In this document: positions 17,315 through 25,665 of the stretch, piece by piece
Layout of the letters: every line of letters starts with the position of its first letter
How positions within the stretch are numbered: the first letter of the stretch is position 1
DNA from: Longimonas halophila
GTDB lineage: Bacteria > Bacteroidota > Rhodothermia > Rhodothermales > Salinibacteraceae
DNA: 64,000 bases
Direction: 5' to 3'
NCBI RefSeq assembly: GCF_002554705.1
Contig: NZ_PDEP01000003.1
Span: 268,883 to 332,882 of the forward strand
Made by a program: the position numbers and the translations under genes
The notes under the pieces: generated by a model
Told to the model about the DNA's origin: nothing
Databases searched by the model: none
What the model saw: only the letters and a program-made list of their open reading frames with translations

Positions 17315-18832
17315 TTAAGCGTCAACTTTGGCCGGGCGAGCTGCCGGACCGGTCCATGCTTTGGCACGGTCAAGCGCTTTGCGCCAGCCTTCGCGCAGCT
17401 CTCCGACGAGCTCTGGCTCCATCGAGGGCGTGAAGCGACGGTCTTCTTTCCACTGCTTCGCGATGTCTTCCTGGCTATTCCAGTAGCCCACGGCGAGTCC
17501 GGCCAGGTAGGCCGCGCCGAGTGCAGTCGTCTCCGTCACTTCGGGGCGGATGACCGGCACTTGCATGATATCGGACTGGAACTGTAGCAGCAGGTCGTTG
17601 GCGGCGGCACCGCCATCCACGCGCAGTTCTTTCGTTTCGATGCCCGAGTCGGCCTCCATCGCCTCGATGACATCGACGACCTGGTAGGCAATGCCCTCCA
17701 GCGCTGCACGAGCGATATGCCCGTCGGTTACGCCGCGTGTGATGCCGGCAATCGTGCCACGGGCATACTGGTCCCAATGCGGAGCACCGAGTCCTGAGAA
17801 TGCGGGTACCACGTACACACCGCCGTTGTCTTCGACGCTACGCGCAAGCGCTTCCACCTCGGCCGAAGAGTCAATGATGCCGAGTCCGTCGCGTAGCCAC
17901 TGCACGACCGCGCCCGCAATGAAGATGCTCCCTTCAAGCGCGTAGGTCACCTCGCCGTCAATCTCCGCAGCGATGGTTGTGAGCAGGCGGTTTTCGGAAT
18001 GAACCGCTTCGGTACCGGTGTGCTGCAGCATGAAGGCGCCGGTGCCATACGTGTTTTTACTCATGCCGCTCTTGGTACACATCTGCCCAAAGAGCGCAGC
18101 CTGCTGATCGCCCGCAATACCTGCAATGGGAATGTCGCCAGTAAGCACGCCGTTGTGGACGTGGCCGTAGACTTCGCTGCAAGAGCGCACCTCGGGGAGC
18201 ATGCTGTGCGGCACGTCGAGAATATCGAGCAGTTCGTCGTCCCACTCGCTCTCTCGGATATTGTAGAGAAGGGTACGACTGGCATTGGTGGCATCAGTGA
18301 TGTGCTGACCGCCGCGCGTGAGCTTCCACACGAGCCAACTGTCGATCGTACCGAACGCGAGGTGCCCTGCCTCTGCTTTTTGGCGAGCCCCTTCTACGTT
18401 GTCGAGGATCTACTTGACTTTCGTGCCTGAGAAATAGGCATCGATGATAAGCCCCGTCTTTTCCTGGAAGAGATCAATACCGACCTCGTCTTTCAACGTG
18501 TCGCACATCTCGGACGTGCGGCGGTCCTGCCAGACAATGGCGTTGTAGACCGGCTCGCCGGTGCGACGATCCCACACTACGGTGGTTTCGCGCTGGTTGG
18601 TAATGCCAATCGCTTCAATGTCATCTGAAGAAATACCGGTGCGGCTAAGCACCTCGGCGGCTACGCCCACCTGCGACGACCAGATCTCGCTGGGGTCGTG
18701 CTCTACCCATCCGGGTTTCGGAAAGATCTGCTCGAACTCTTTCTGGGCTGTGCCTTCAATCTGCCCATTTCGATTGAAAATGATGGCACGCGAGCTCGTC
18801 GTGCCCTGGTCAAATGCGAGAATGTATCCCAT
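17315..18832 (-). pseudogene. glpK: Glycerol kinase glpK, interrupted by one in-frame amber codon
   Basis: Read through, this is a 505-aa full-length glycerol kinase, the enzyme that makes glycerol-3-phosphate from glycerol and ATP. The N-terminus [19 protein letters not shown] is canonical, and [11 protein letters not shown] and [10 protein letters not shown] are intact. At codon 141 (18410-18412) the family's Trp (KVKWILD) is replaced by TAG, a one-base change from TGG. The sequence then continues in the same frame, [20 protein letters not shown], to a normal end with [17 protein letters not shown]. No other lesion is seen. The start is ATG 18830-18832, with the Shine-Dalgarno AGGTG 6 nt upstream. 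Either the strain lost the kinase very recently, the base call is wrong, or the stop is read through. Confidence 0.9.
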
Positions 18833-18889
18833 TACGATCACCTGCTGTTCGTATCAAAACGTTTCGTTTCCTTTCGGATCGACAATCAC

Positions 18890-18918
18890 ACAATAGGGCG
18901 TGGAAGCGCTTTTGTCAA
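18890..18918 (-). promoter_or_regulatory. glpK promoter, sigma70-like
   Basis: On the minus strand TTGACA (18913-18918) is followed after exactly 17 bp by TATTGT (18890-18895), 58 bp upstream of the glpK start. This is close to the sigma70 consensus. The operator-like motif AAAAGCGCTTCC lies in the spacer, so a bound repressor would block polymerase. Confidence 0.65.
18902..18913. promoter_or_regulatory. Candidate GlpR operator 1 (glpK side)
   Basis: GGAAGCGCTTTT with the palindromic core AAGCGCTT lies inside the glpK promoter spacer. The same motif recurs at 19017-19028 near the glpR start. Assignment to GlpR is inferred from the divergent arrangement. Confidence 0.5.
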
Positions 18919-19016
18919 CATTTGCTTAACCCTTAATTGTTACGTTATCGCAACGCGAGGGGTATTGGATCACAGACTCCTTCCATTTGTAGGCGCACGA
19001 GGTGCTTTTTATAGCC

Positions 19017-19028
19017 GGAAGCGCTTTC
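19017..19028. promoter_or_regulatory. Candidate GlpR operator 2 (glpR side)
   Basis: GGAAGCGCTTTC is identical to the motif at 18902-18913 over 11 positions and lies 115 bp from it. It comes directly after a weak -10-like TATAGC (19010-19015), 54 bp upstream of the glpR start. The position fits autoregulation, and the pair could allow looping. Confidence 0.5.
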
Positions 19029-19070
19029 TTTCTACGGATCTGTTTTCTCGGACTACAGCCTTATCCCCTC

Positions 19071-19847
19071 ATGCCCGACAAAAATCATGGCCCTGCTGAA
19101 CGCGAGGTGATCATCCTACAGCGTCTCAAAGAGCATGGATACGTAACGGTATCGGACCTGAGCGAGCGTCTGGACGTCTCGGAGGTTACAGTTCGTAAGG
19201 ATCTCCAAAAACTCGAAAGTCGCAACTTACTCCATCGCACGTATGGCGGTGCAAATGTGCGCGACCCGTACGTGCGCGATCGTCCGCTCGATGAAAAAGT
19301 TACCCAGTTCACCGAGGAAAAACGTCGTATTGGTAAGGCCGCTGCCAACTTGGTGGCCGCCCGCGACTCGATCATCCTTGCATCGGGTACGACCATGACG
19401 CAGGTGGCGCGCCATCTGCGCGACAAGTCGGAACTCACAGTGATTACCAGCGCAATGAACGTTGCGCTTGAAGTCGCTCATCTTCAGGATGTGGAGGTAC
19501 TTATGCTTGGCGGCATGGTGCGCCGCACCTCAAAATCGGTGGTGGGTCCCTACGCTCAGGAGATGATGAAGGAATACGCATGCGACAAGCTCTTCCTTGG
19601 TGTCGACGGGTTTGACCTTGACCACGGCTTAACGACAGCCAATGCCCCCGAGGCTCATCTCAACCAGTATATGATTCGTGCAGCACAGCGCGTGATCATC
19701 GTAACAGACTCCAGCAAATTCGGGCGCCGTAGCCTCCGTCGCATCTGCGGGCTTGATGCCGTGCACCGCGTCATTACTGATGCTTCTGTCGATGACCACA
19801 TTGTCAGTCATCTTAAGGAGCAAGGCCTCTATGTGGATGTGGTGTAA
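19071..19847 (+). CDS. glpR: DeoR-family regulator of the glycerol cluster (GlpR-like)
   Basis: This 258-aa protein has an N-terminal winged helix: EREVIILQRLKEHGYVTVSD, then LSERLDVSEVTVRKDLQKLE and the DeoR signature LLHRTYGGA at about residues 45-60. The C-terminal sugar-phosphate sensor domain follows, with SGTTMTQVARHL, LGGMVRR and LFLGVDGFDLDHGLT. DeoR-family GlpR proteins repress glp genes and are released by glycerol-3-phosphate or a related metabolite. It is divergent from glpK with about 240 bp between starts, which is the usual layout for a local regulator. The ATG at 19071 precedes the conserved helix-turn-helix; an in-frame extension upstream overlaps the operator and is unlikely. 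Confidence 0.85.
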   Translation: MPDKNHGPAEREVIILQRLKEHGYVTVSDLSERLDVSEVTVRKDLQKLESRNLLHRTYGGANVRDPYVRDRPLDEKVTQFTEEKRRIGKAAANLVAARDSIILASGTTMTQVARHLRDKSELTVITSAMNVALEVAHLQDVEVLMLGGMVRRTSKSVVGPYAQEMMKEYACDKLFLGVDGFDLDHGLTTANAPEAHLNQYMIRAAQRVIIVTDSSKFGRRSLRRICGLDAVHRVITDASVDDHIVSHLKEQGLYVDVV

Positions 19848-20360
19848 GGCAGAGGTCGTGTAGATCTGCTGTATGTCGTTTCATCTGCTCGCATTGAGAG
19901 CAGTACGTCACGCTTTTTCATTTTCACAGCCCCTCTACCTCACCCTATTTGTTTAATTTAAGTGAATATGCATCATATAAACTGGTGGGACACCTACACA
20001 ATGGCATCACATGATGATTATGTGCATACTCATTACATGGATTAGAGATTACGTAACACATAGGGTAATATTCACCACTTTGTGATCCGCATTCGTATCC
20101 ATTCAGATGTATACCTTGGTGAATCGGGTGCGCAGATAGAGCACACCCGGTATAGCCTCCCTAACAAGGCTGCTCCGCCCCGATAGTCCTACGGCTGAGC
20201 TATTGCCACAGAGATTTTCAAAATAGTATGCACCATGAGCAGCGTTGGACAACGATAGCCATTGGGGCTTGGAAGCTTTGAAGGCGCGCCGTCTCGGTAT
20301 TTAACCAGTACACTCCCTGCCTGCTCTTCACGACTTTCCGCTGCTCGAACGCGTTCTGCC
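19848..20360. other. AT-richer intergenic stretch, no gene seen
   Basis: About 510 bp of clearly lower GC than the neighbours. Downstream of glpR there is a small hairpin CTGCTC/GAGCAG (around 19888-19906) followed by T-rich sequence that could end the glpR transcript. The region 19980-20100 is rich in short near-palindromes such as CACATGATGATTATGTG. No ORF with coding character was found, and I do not see an integron attI or attC structure here by eye. Confidence 0.5.
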
Positions 20361-21248
20361 ATGAACTTGTCAACATCTACTGTAATGCCAGAAGCTCTTG
20401 CAGACCCTTCTCCCCACGCTCAGACATCACGCAACGAATCTTCTGAAGCACTCGCTGTACCTGCACCAGACACCGATGCGCTCTCTACGCCTGCCATCGC
20501 GCTCGCCCAACTTAACCGCGCACCTGGACTCAGCGAGCGGAAGCGCATGTTGTATGGCACCTGGATTCAAGGCTATCTTGACTATTTGAAACGCCAGTGC
20601 TTGGGAGCACCGCGCCCAGCATATGTAAAACGCTTCCTCACCCAGATTCGCGACAGTCCCCACTCCGACGAATCCACCTATCAGGGCGCGGCAGAGGCGC
20701 TGGTTTTTTATCACGAGCGTCTACTACGCCAAACCGTCTGCGGCGATGGCTATCGCCTGGCCACGCTTACCGACAAAGAAAAGCGCAAGATTGTATCGCA
20801 ACTGAACGGGCCTGAGCGTGTGCTGGCCCTTGTTGTATGTTACACCGATCTGAATCTGAAAGAAGCGCTGCGCTTGCGGGTGGGGGATGTCGAAATCTCG
20901 AAGCGCACCATTCTCGTGTCGAGTTCGACGGGCTGCGCGGATCGTAGTGTCTCGTTTCCAGAGTCGCTGCAAGAGCCTCTTCGCAAGCAGCGCTCCTACG
21001 TACGCGATCTGCATGACCATGATCTTGCAGATGGATACGGCACCGTCGACGTGCCCGACGAGGTTGTGCGCCAGTTTCCGTGGGCCTCGAAGCAGTTTGT
21101 ATGGCAGTATCTCTTTCCGGCTGACAAGCGCACGCTCGATATCCGCGCAGGCACCGAGCGGCGCTACCCGATGACCCCCGATGCCCTCCTTGATGCCATC
21201 GGGTCTTCCGATGCCCCCCTCACGCGCGCCTTCCGCCCTTTACAGTGA
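20361..21248 (+). CDS. Integron-integrase-like tyrosine recombinase, C-terminally truncated and lacking catalytic residues
   Basis: The 295-aa protein has a Ser/Pro/Thr-rich leader (1-60), a SAM-like N-terminal domain (about 60-130) and the first half of a tyrosine-recombinase catalytic domain. The segment LHDHDLADGYGTVDVP, followed by FPWASKQFVWQYLFPA and GTERRY, is characteristic of IntI-type integrases and phage relatives. The first catalytic Arg, normally in TGLR, is replaced (YTDLNLKEALRLR). The protein stops before the HxLRH box and the nucleophilic Tyr, and nothing downstream encodes them before the next gene. It cannot be an active recombinase. It may be a decayed integrase or a retained DNA-binding protein. 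The ATG at 20361 is chosen; an in-frame ATG at 20262 gives an unconvincing leader. Confidence 0.7.
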   Translation: MNLSTSTVMPEALADPSPHAQTSRNESSEALAVPAPDTDALSTPAIALAQLNRAPGLSERKRMLYGTWIQGYLDYLKRQCLGAPRPAYVKRFLTQIRDSPHSDESTYQGAAEALVFYHERLLRQTVCGDGYRLATLTDKEKRKIVSQLNGPERVLALVVCYTDLNLKEALRLRVGDVEISKRTILVSSSTGCADRSVSFPESLQEPLRKQRSYVRDLHDHDLADGYGTVDVPDEVVRQFPWASKQFVWQYLFPADKRTLDIRAGTERRYPMTPDALLDAIGSSDAPLTRAFRPLQ

Positions 21249-21275
21249 AGCGCCTGCGATAATGTATAAAGTACG

Positions 21276-21303
21276 AGCACCACAGGGGACTTCGTCCGGT
21301 GCT
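21276..21303. terminator. Possible bidirectional terminator between convergent genes
   Basis: AGCACC (21276-21281) pairs with GGTGCT (21298-21303), with the inner stem GGAC-TTC-GTCC. It lies between two convergent genes. There is no strong T-run, so the call is tentative. Confidence 0.35.
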
Positions 21304-21338
21304 TGCTCTCGCGTGCAAATCAACACCCAACCAGATTC

Positions 21339-22064
21339 TTACATGTCGTTGCGCGGACGCAATGGGCGCACGACCACTTCGGAGATAAGATGGTTTTCAG
21401 GCGCCTTCAGCACATGCATAGCTGTGGCAGCCACATCTTCGGCCCGCAGGGGGTTATCAGTCATGTCAGCGCCTGCGCGCTCAAAAAAGTCTGTTTCTAT
21501 AGATCCGGGATAGAGGCACGATACACGAATCCCTGCGCCTCGCACTTCCTTCATCAGCGCCTGGCTGAATCCGCGCACACCAAACTTACTGGCGTTGTAC
21601 GCAGAGATGTTGGGATTGCCAATCAGCCCGGCAATCGATGCGATGTTGACGATGTGTCCGCCAAATCCCTTATCCTCGTTCTGAGCCCGCATCATGGGTA
21701 CCGCCGCCCGCGTGCACAGGTACAGTCCACGCAAATTGGTATCGTGCTGCACATCCCAGTCTTCCACAGCCATCTCATCGATCGGGCCAAAGCGGCCCAG
21801 GCCTGCATTGTTTATGAGGATGTCAAGGCGTCCGGCTTCCTCCTGAATCGTCTCGAACACTGCGTCAATGGCGTCCTGGTCGCGCACATCGGCAGTACAC
21901 GGAATGAAGGCATCGCCATACGTATCGTGCAGCGCTTGCAGGCGCTCGGTGCTACGTGCAAGTCCGAAGACCTGCACCCCCGCCTCAATAAGCTGCACAC
22001 TAATTTCTTGCCCCAGTCCGGAGCTGGCTCCGGTAACAAGGGCCACTGCATTGGTAAGAGTCAT
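21339..22064 (-). CDS. Short-chain dehydrogenase/reductase (SDR)
   Basis: This 241-aa classical SDR has the cofactor motif TGASSGLGQEI at residues about 11-21, NNAG at about 87, a catalytic Ser in NIASIAGL and YNASK (YxxxK) with the active-site Tyr and Lys. The Arg after the second strand (LARSTERL) suggests NADP(H) preference. It ends with GSIETDFFE and a C-terminal segment typical of YdfG-like or sepiapterin-reductase-like enzymes. The substrate is not predictable. The ATG at 22062-22064 is chosen because MTLTNAVALVTGAS starts directly at the first strand. It is convergent with the integrase-like gene. Confidence 0.9.
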   Translation of the reverse strand: MTLTNAVALVTGASSGLGQEISVQLIEAGVQVFGLARSTERLQALHDTYGDAFIPCTADVRDQDAIDAVFETIQEEAGRLDILINNAGLGRFGPIDEMAVEDWDVQHDTNLRGLYLCTRAAVPMMRAQNEDKGFGGHIVNIASIAGLIGNPNISAYNASKFGVRGFSQALMKEVRGAGIRVSCLYPGSIETDFFERAGADMTDNPLRAEDVAATAMHVLKAPENHLISEVVVRPLRPRNDM

Positions 22065-22277
22065 AGGCGTTGTCGCTCTGTGTTTGCGAATTACGAATAC
22101 AAGGGCATGCATCTAACCTGCAGCACCCTGTTTGGCATGGCGTCTGTACCCTGCGCTTCTGCGTAGATGCCATATAAGCAAATGCCATACAAAATGCGCA
22201 GCCCCAACGACAGCACTACTGCCGTTGATCGCTGCGCATGCAAAGCGTGACGCAACAGTCACAGATTCCCGAGTTTG

Positions 22278-23114
22278 CTACTCATTCACCGTGACATTGG
22301 TTACCGTCCTACGCACCGGCTCCCCACTCATCATCGCCTGCATCTGTGCAAACTGATCGCCCATACGCTCTTCCATCATCTGGCGCTGCTCAGGCGGCAT
22401 CTGTTCCATCTGCGCCTCCATCTGCGCACGCATCTGCTGCATACGCTGGCGCTGCTCTTCGGGCATCTGCTCCATCATGTCGTTGCTCATCTCAGTGACA
22501 AACGGATACACCAGCCCGTCGATGGTACGGTAGTCGCGAAAGTCAACTTGAAACGTAATGGGACCGTCAATCTGAAACGGCGCGCCTTCCATTGCGTCTT
22601 CAGGCAGTACGGCATTGAACAGGAAGCGTGCAGGCATCAGGTTGTCGGTACGCAAGTAGAAGCGCATCGACTCCAGTCCTTGAAACTCCTGTCCTTCCAT
22701 GCTGGCATACGATTCCAGACGGCGCGGGTCCTCTACAAAGAGCACATGCGTCTCCACGCCATCAATCGACTCGGTGCCCTCATACACGGCCTCTTCCTTC
22801 AGGCCTTCGAGATACGACTCATCCAGAAAGCCCATCACAGGCATGTCATCAGCGCTGGCCGGGCCGCTGGCGTTGCTTATGCGGTAGATGTAGCGTCCAT
22901 TCTCCTCTTCCCGCTCGTAGCGGTTGGTCTCGCCCTCGGTTTCTACCGTAAATGAGCGGATGTCTTGTGCCATCTCCTGGTGTGCAGCATCGGCCTCGTC
23001 AATAATGCTGGATGCTGATTGCGCCCATGTTGGTGCTCCTATCTGAGCAGTAGCCAAACACAAAAGCAGGCTAACCCCAATCGTGCGGAGTGCCATGCGA
23101 ACTGAATAGGTCAT
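22278..23114 (-). CDS. Secreted LolA-like protein with Met/Gln-rich C-terminal helix
   Basis: This 278-aa protein has a signal peptide ending at about residue 32 (TWAQSASS). The body, SASSIIDEADAAHQEM followed by repeated beta strands, resembles the outer-membrane lipoprotein-sorting (LolA/LolB-like) fold used in Bacteroidota periplasmic proteins. Residues about 212-262 form a highly charged Met/Gln/Glu-rich helix (QRQRMQQMRAQMEAQM and similar), which is unusual for the family and could be a coiled coil. A closing strand RRTVTNVTVNE follows. The function is not known. Its upstream gap carries dispersed hairpins. Confidence 0.65.
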   Translation of the reverse strand: MTYSVRMALRTIGVSLLLCLATAQIGAPTWAQSASSIIDEADAAHQEMAQDIRSFTVETEGETNRYEREEENGRYIYRISNASGPASADDMPVMGFLDESYLEGLKEEAVYEGTESIDGVETHVLFVEDPRRLESYASMEGQEFQGLESMRFYLRTDNLMPARFLFNAVLPEDAMEGAPFQIDGPITFQVDFRDYRTIDGLVYPFVTEMSNDMMEQMPEEQRQRMQQMRAQMEAQMEQMPPEQRQMMEERMGDQFAQMQAMMSGEPVRRTVTNVTVNE

Positions 23115-23421
23115 CGTATTTCGTGGGTTGAGTCAAAAGGGAGGCGAACAACATTCACTACGTCATGCGGAATATACGGGCAAGCGTGGACATATCGTAT
23201 CCACAGTGCATTACAGAGGCGCATGTATCGATTGTTTTTTCGGTAGCGGCAACGCTAAGTGATGGAGGCAATAGGCCAGTAGCCGGAGACGGGGAGCGCC
23301 GCCCGGCGCGGACGTCTCCGGCATGGTTGACAGGAGCGAACGGGGGACCGTTCGCCCCAGGAAAGATTTTTATCAGGGGAGTTATCATTTAACGTTTATC
23401 CACTACTTTTTTCTACCGCCT
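23115..23421. other. Intergenic region with two dispersed hairpins
   Basis: About 307 bp between divergent genes. It holds the hairpin pair described at 23282-23355 and otherwise shows no coding signal. Promoters for both neighbours must lie here, but I could not pick them with confidence. Confidence 0.5.
23282..23355. repeat. Paired-hairpin repeat upstream of the TrmH-type gene
   Basis: Hairpin 1: GCCGGAGACG (23282-23291) pairs with CGTCTCCGGC (23313-23322), with an inner stem GCGCC/GGCGC. Hairpin 2: GCGAACGG-GGGA-CCGTTCGC (23336-23355). The second has the same GGGA loop flanked by CGG/CCG as the hairpins at 4636-4657 and 35540-35561. Confidence 0.75.
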
Positions 23422-24219
23422 ATGCCTGAGTCTACCCCACCGGAAGCGCGTAATGCAATGCATCGGCTCATTGGGCCCGATGCAGCGCCCGATCATCTGC
23501 CGCGCCCCGACGCGCCCAACGCACCGCTGCAGGTGGGCGACTATACGCTGGCACCAAGCCGCGTCATCGACCTGTTGCGCCCCTTTATGCGGGACCGCCG
23601 CCTGAACGGCATCCGCGAGATCGTAGCCAAACGCACGCGCACCGTGGTGCCTGTTATCGAGGGCGTGGTCAATACCGGCAACGTAAGCGCCGTTATGCGC
23701 TCGACCGAGGCCATGGGCTATCAGGATCTACACGTCATTGCCACCGGCGGGCGCTACAAGCATTCCGAGCGCACCGCCAAAGGCGCACAGCGCTGGCTGG
23801 ATGTGCATCAGTGGGACGCTCCCGTGCCGTGTGTCGAGCATCTTCAGGAGCGTGGCTACCGCGTGGCAGCTATGTATCTGGATGACGAGGCGGTGCCCAT
23901 TGCCTCCCTCGACTTTACCACGCCCACCGCACTCGTCTTCGGCAACGAACGCGACGGCGTGTCCGAGGCGCTCCGCGATGCCGCCGACATCTCCTGCATC
24001 ATCCCCATGGATGGCTTTACCGAGAGCTTTAACATCTCGGTAGCGGCGGCGGTGGGGCTCTACCACGCGCGCCACGACCGCATGCAGCGTCAAGGCACGC
24101 ATGCTGACCTCTCGGAGGCCGAGCAGATCCGCCTCACCGCACGTCTCTGCATGCGCAGCGTTACGAAAGCCGATTCGGTGCTGCAGCGCGTGCTGCGTGA
24201 GCAGGGCGAAATGCCCTAA
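23422..24219 (+). CDS. TrmH-family (SpoU) RNA 2'-O-methyltransferase
   Basis: This 265-aa SPOUT-class methyltransferase has motif 1 EGVVNTGNVSAVMRSTEAMG at about residue 68, a middle segment TALVFGNERDGVSEA (motif 2) and motif 3 IPMDGFTESFNISVAAAVGL, the knot that binds SAM. The overall pattern is closest to TrmH, tRNA guanosine-18 2'-O-methyltransferase, including an extra C-terminal helix region after the knot. The ATG at 23422 is chosen because the upstream extension runs through the hairpin region and is not protein-like. The exact RNA target is inferred. Confidence 0.85.
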   Translation: MPESTPPEARNAMHRLIGPDAAPDHLPRPDAPNAPLQVGDYTLAPSRVIDLLRPFMRDRRLNGIREIVAKRTRTVVPVIEGVVNTGNVSAVMRSTEAMGYQDLHVIATGGRYKHSERTAKGAQRWLDVHQWDAPVPCVEHLQERGYRVAAMYLDDEAVPIASLDFTTPTALVFGNERDGVSEALRDAADISCIIPMDGFTESFNISVAAAVGLYHARHDRMQRQGTHADLSEAEQIRLTARLCMRSVTKADSVLQRVLREQGEMP

Positions 24220-24333
24220 CCAGGGGCCAGCTATCGGAATCGGTATTTCCTGCACCGTGCCCACGGAATCTTCACGACGCTGCTGCGTACATGTAGCCCT
24301 ACGGAGTCCTTTTTTGATTGCCGAACGCGCCCC

Positions 24334-24876
24334 ATGCCTGCTCCCGATGTTGACGCGCCACGTGCGCCCGCAGAATCGCTGTCTGAAGCAGCGTCCGCTG
24401 AAGACGCACGCTCTGAATCCACCAGCACCTACGAACAAGAACGCGGCAAGCCCTTGCCCAGCTTAAATCACGGTCATCTTCAGTTTCTCCTTTCTCTCGC
24501 TTTTGGCCCACATCGCGACGAGTACACCGTTGCCAGCGAACTGACACTCCAGCTGGGCGATGTCCGCCTGACACCCGACCTGTGCGTGTTTCGGAAGCGC
24601 AAGATCACATTTGCGCACGACACCACCCGGGTTAGCGAGCCGCCGCTTTTAGCTGTGGAGATCGTAAGCCCGTCGCAGAGCACACAAGACGTAGCCGACA
24701 AAATTCACGACATGCTGGACGCTGGCGTAGAATCGTGCTGGCTCGTGCAACCGGCCATGCAAACCATCACCGTGTACACCGACAGCGCCAAGCCGCGCAC
24801 GCTGGACCGCGGGACGCTTACCGACCCGGCCACCGACATTGAGGTGGATGTGGACGAACTCTTCTCAGGTGAGTGA
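24334..24876 (+). CDS. Uma2-family PD-(D/E)XK nuclease-like protein
   Basis: This 180-aa protein of the Uma2/DUF820 family, restriction-endonuclease-like, is found in many copies in cyanobacteria and some Bacteroidota. The catalytic pattern is visible: RLTPDLCVFRK contributes the Asp, and LLAVEIVSPSQSTQDVADKI contains the E-x-V/I segment and the Lys. An acidic, disordered leader (1-35) precedes the fold. No partner or biological role is established. It precedes the methyltransferase gene by about 40 bp; the stop at 24876 lies just upstream of that start. Confidence 0.85.
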   Translation: MPAPDVDAPRAPAESLSEAASAEDARSESTSTYEQERGKPLPSLNHGHLQFLLSLAFGPHRDEYTVASELTLQLGDVRLTPDLCVFRKRKITFAHDTTRVSEPPLLAVEIVSPSQSTQDVADKIHDMLDAGVESCWLVQPAMQTITVYTDSAKPRTLDRGTLTDPATDIEVDVDELFSGE

Positions 24877-24914
24877 TACCAACCGCATCCCTCTACCTTA
24901 CCTACTTCCTTTAC

Positions 24915-25532
24915 ATGGATCCCTCGTTCTGGAACAGCCGCTTCGACCGCGATCATTTTGTGTATGGCACTGCGCCTAATCATTTTATAGCTACGCAGCA
25001 AGACCGCCTGGCGCCGGGCACCACGGTGCTCGACCTGGCCGGAGGCGAAGGGCGCAACGCAGTGTATCTGGCGGCCCACGGGTGCGAGGTTACGCTGCTC
25101 GACTATTCGGCCACCGCCCTCCAGAAGGCCGAGCGGCTGGCCGCCGAACAGAACACCTCGCTTGACACCATCCACGCCGACCTAACGACCTGGACACCCA
25201 ACCGCACCTGGCAGGCCCTCGTAGCCACGTATGTGCATCTGCCGGTGCAGTGGCAGCCACGGTTGTACGAGATGATGCAAGCCAGCCTGGCCCCCGGCGG
25301 TACCCTCATCGCCGAGTGGTTCCGGCCCGAACAACGCACCGACGGCTACACCAGCGGCGGCCCGCCCGACGTCGAAATGATGGTCACCGCCCAGGAACTG
25401 CGCGACGCCTTTCCCGAATCCGGTATCGAGCTGCTCACCGAGCTCGTCGTATCGCTCAACGAAGGCCCCGGCCATAGCGGCCAAGCAGCGGTGGTGCGCC
25501 TCATCTGGACGAAGCCCGAGAGTACCACGTAA
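24915..25532 (+). CDS. Class I SAM-dependent methyltransferase (TehB-like)
   Basis: The 205-aa Rossmann-fold methyltransferase has the SAM-binding motif I VLDLAGGEGRNAVYLAAHG at about residues 36-54, the acidic end of strand 2 in VTLLDYS, and motif IV ALVATYVHLP. The leader MDPSFWNSRFDRDHFVYGTA is typical of the small TehB/YcgJ-type enzymes. Substrate unknown. The ATG at 24915 is chosen over a GTG at 24873 that overlaps the previous stop and gives a hydrophobic leader. It is likely co-transcribed with the Uma2 gene. Confidence 0.85.
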   Translation: MDPSFWNSRFDRDHFVYGTAPNHFIATQQDRLAPGTTVLDLAGGEGRNAVYLAAHGCEVTLLDYSATALQKAERLAAEQNTSLDTIHADLTTWTPNRTWQALVATYVHLPVQWQPRLYEMMQASLAPGGTLIAEWFRPEQRTDGYTSGGPPDVEMMVTAQELRDAFPESGIELLTELVVSLNEGPGHSGQAAVVRLIWTKPESTT

Positions 25533-25665
25533 CGTGTGCGCCCCCCGCTGTACGGTCCAATTTCCCGATTCCGCAGTGCGCGGAACTGTCTTCTCTGTAC
25601 GTGTTGTAACGCGGTGTATGCCCAATGCCTCGTCATCCTACGTGCCTAACTTTATCGATTACCTT

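Noticed and set aside
20361..21248. Functional integron platform
   Set aside because: The integrase-like protein lacks catalytic residues, and no attI or cassette array is visible in the flanks.
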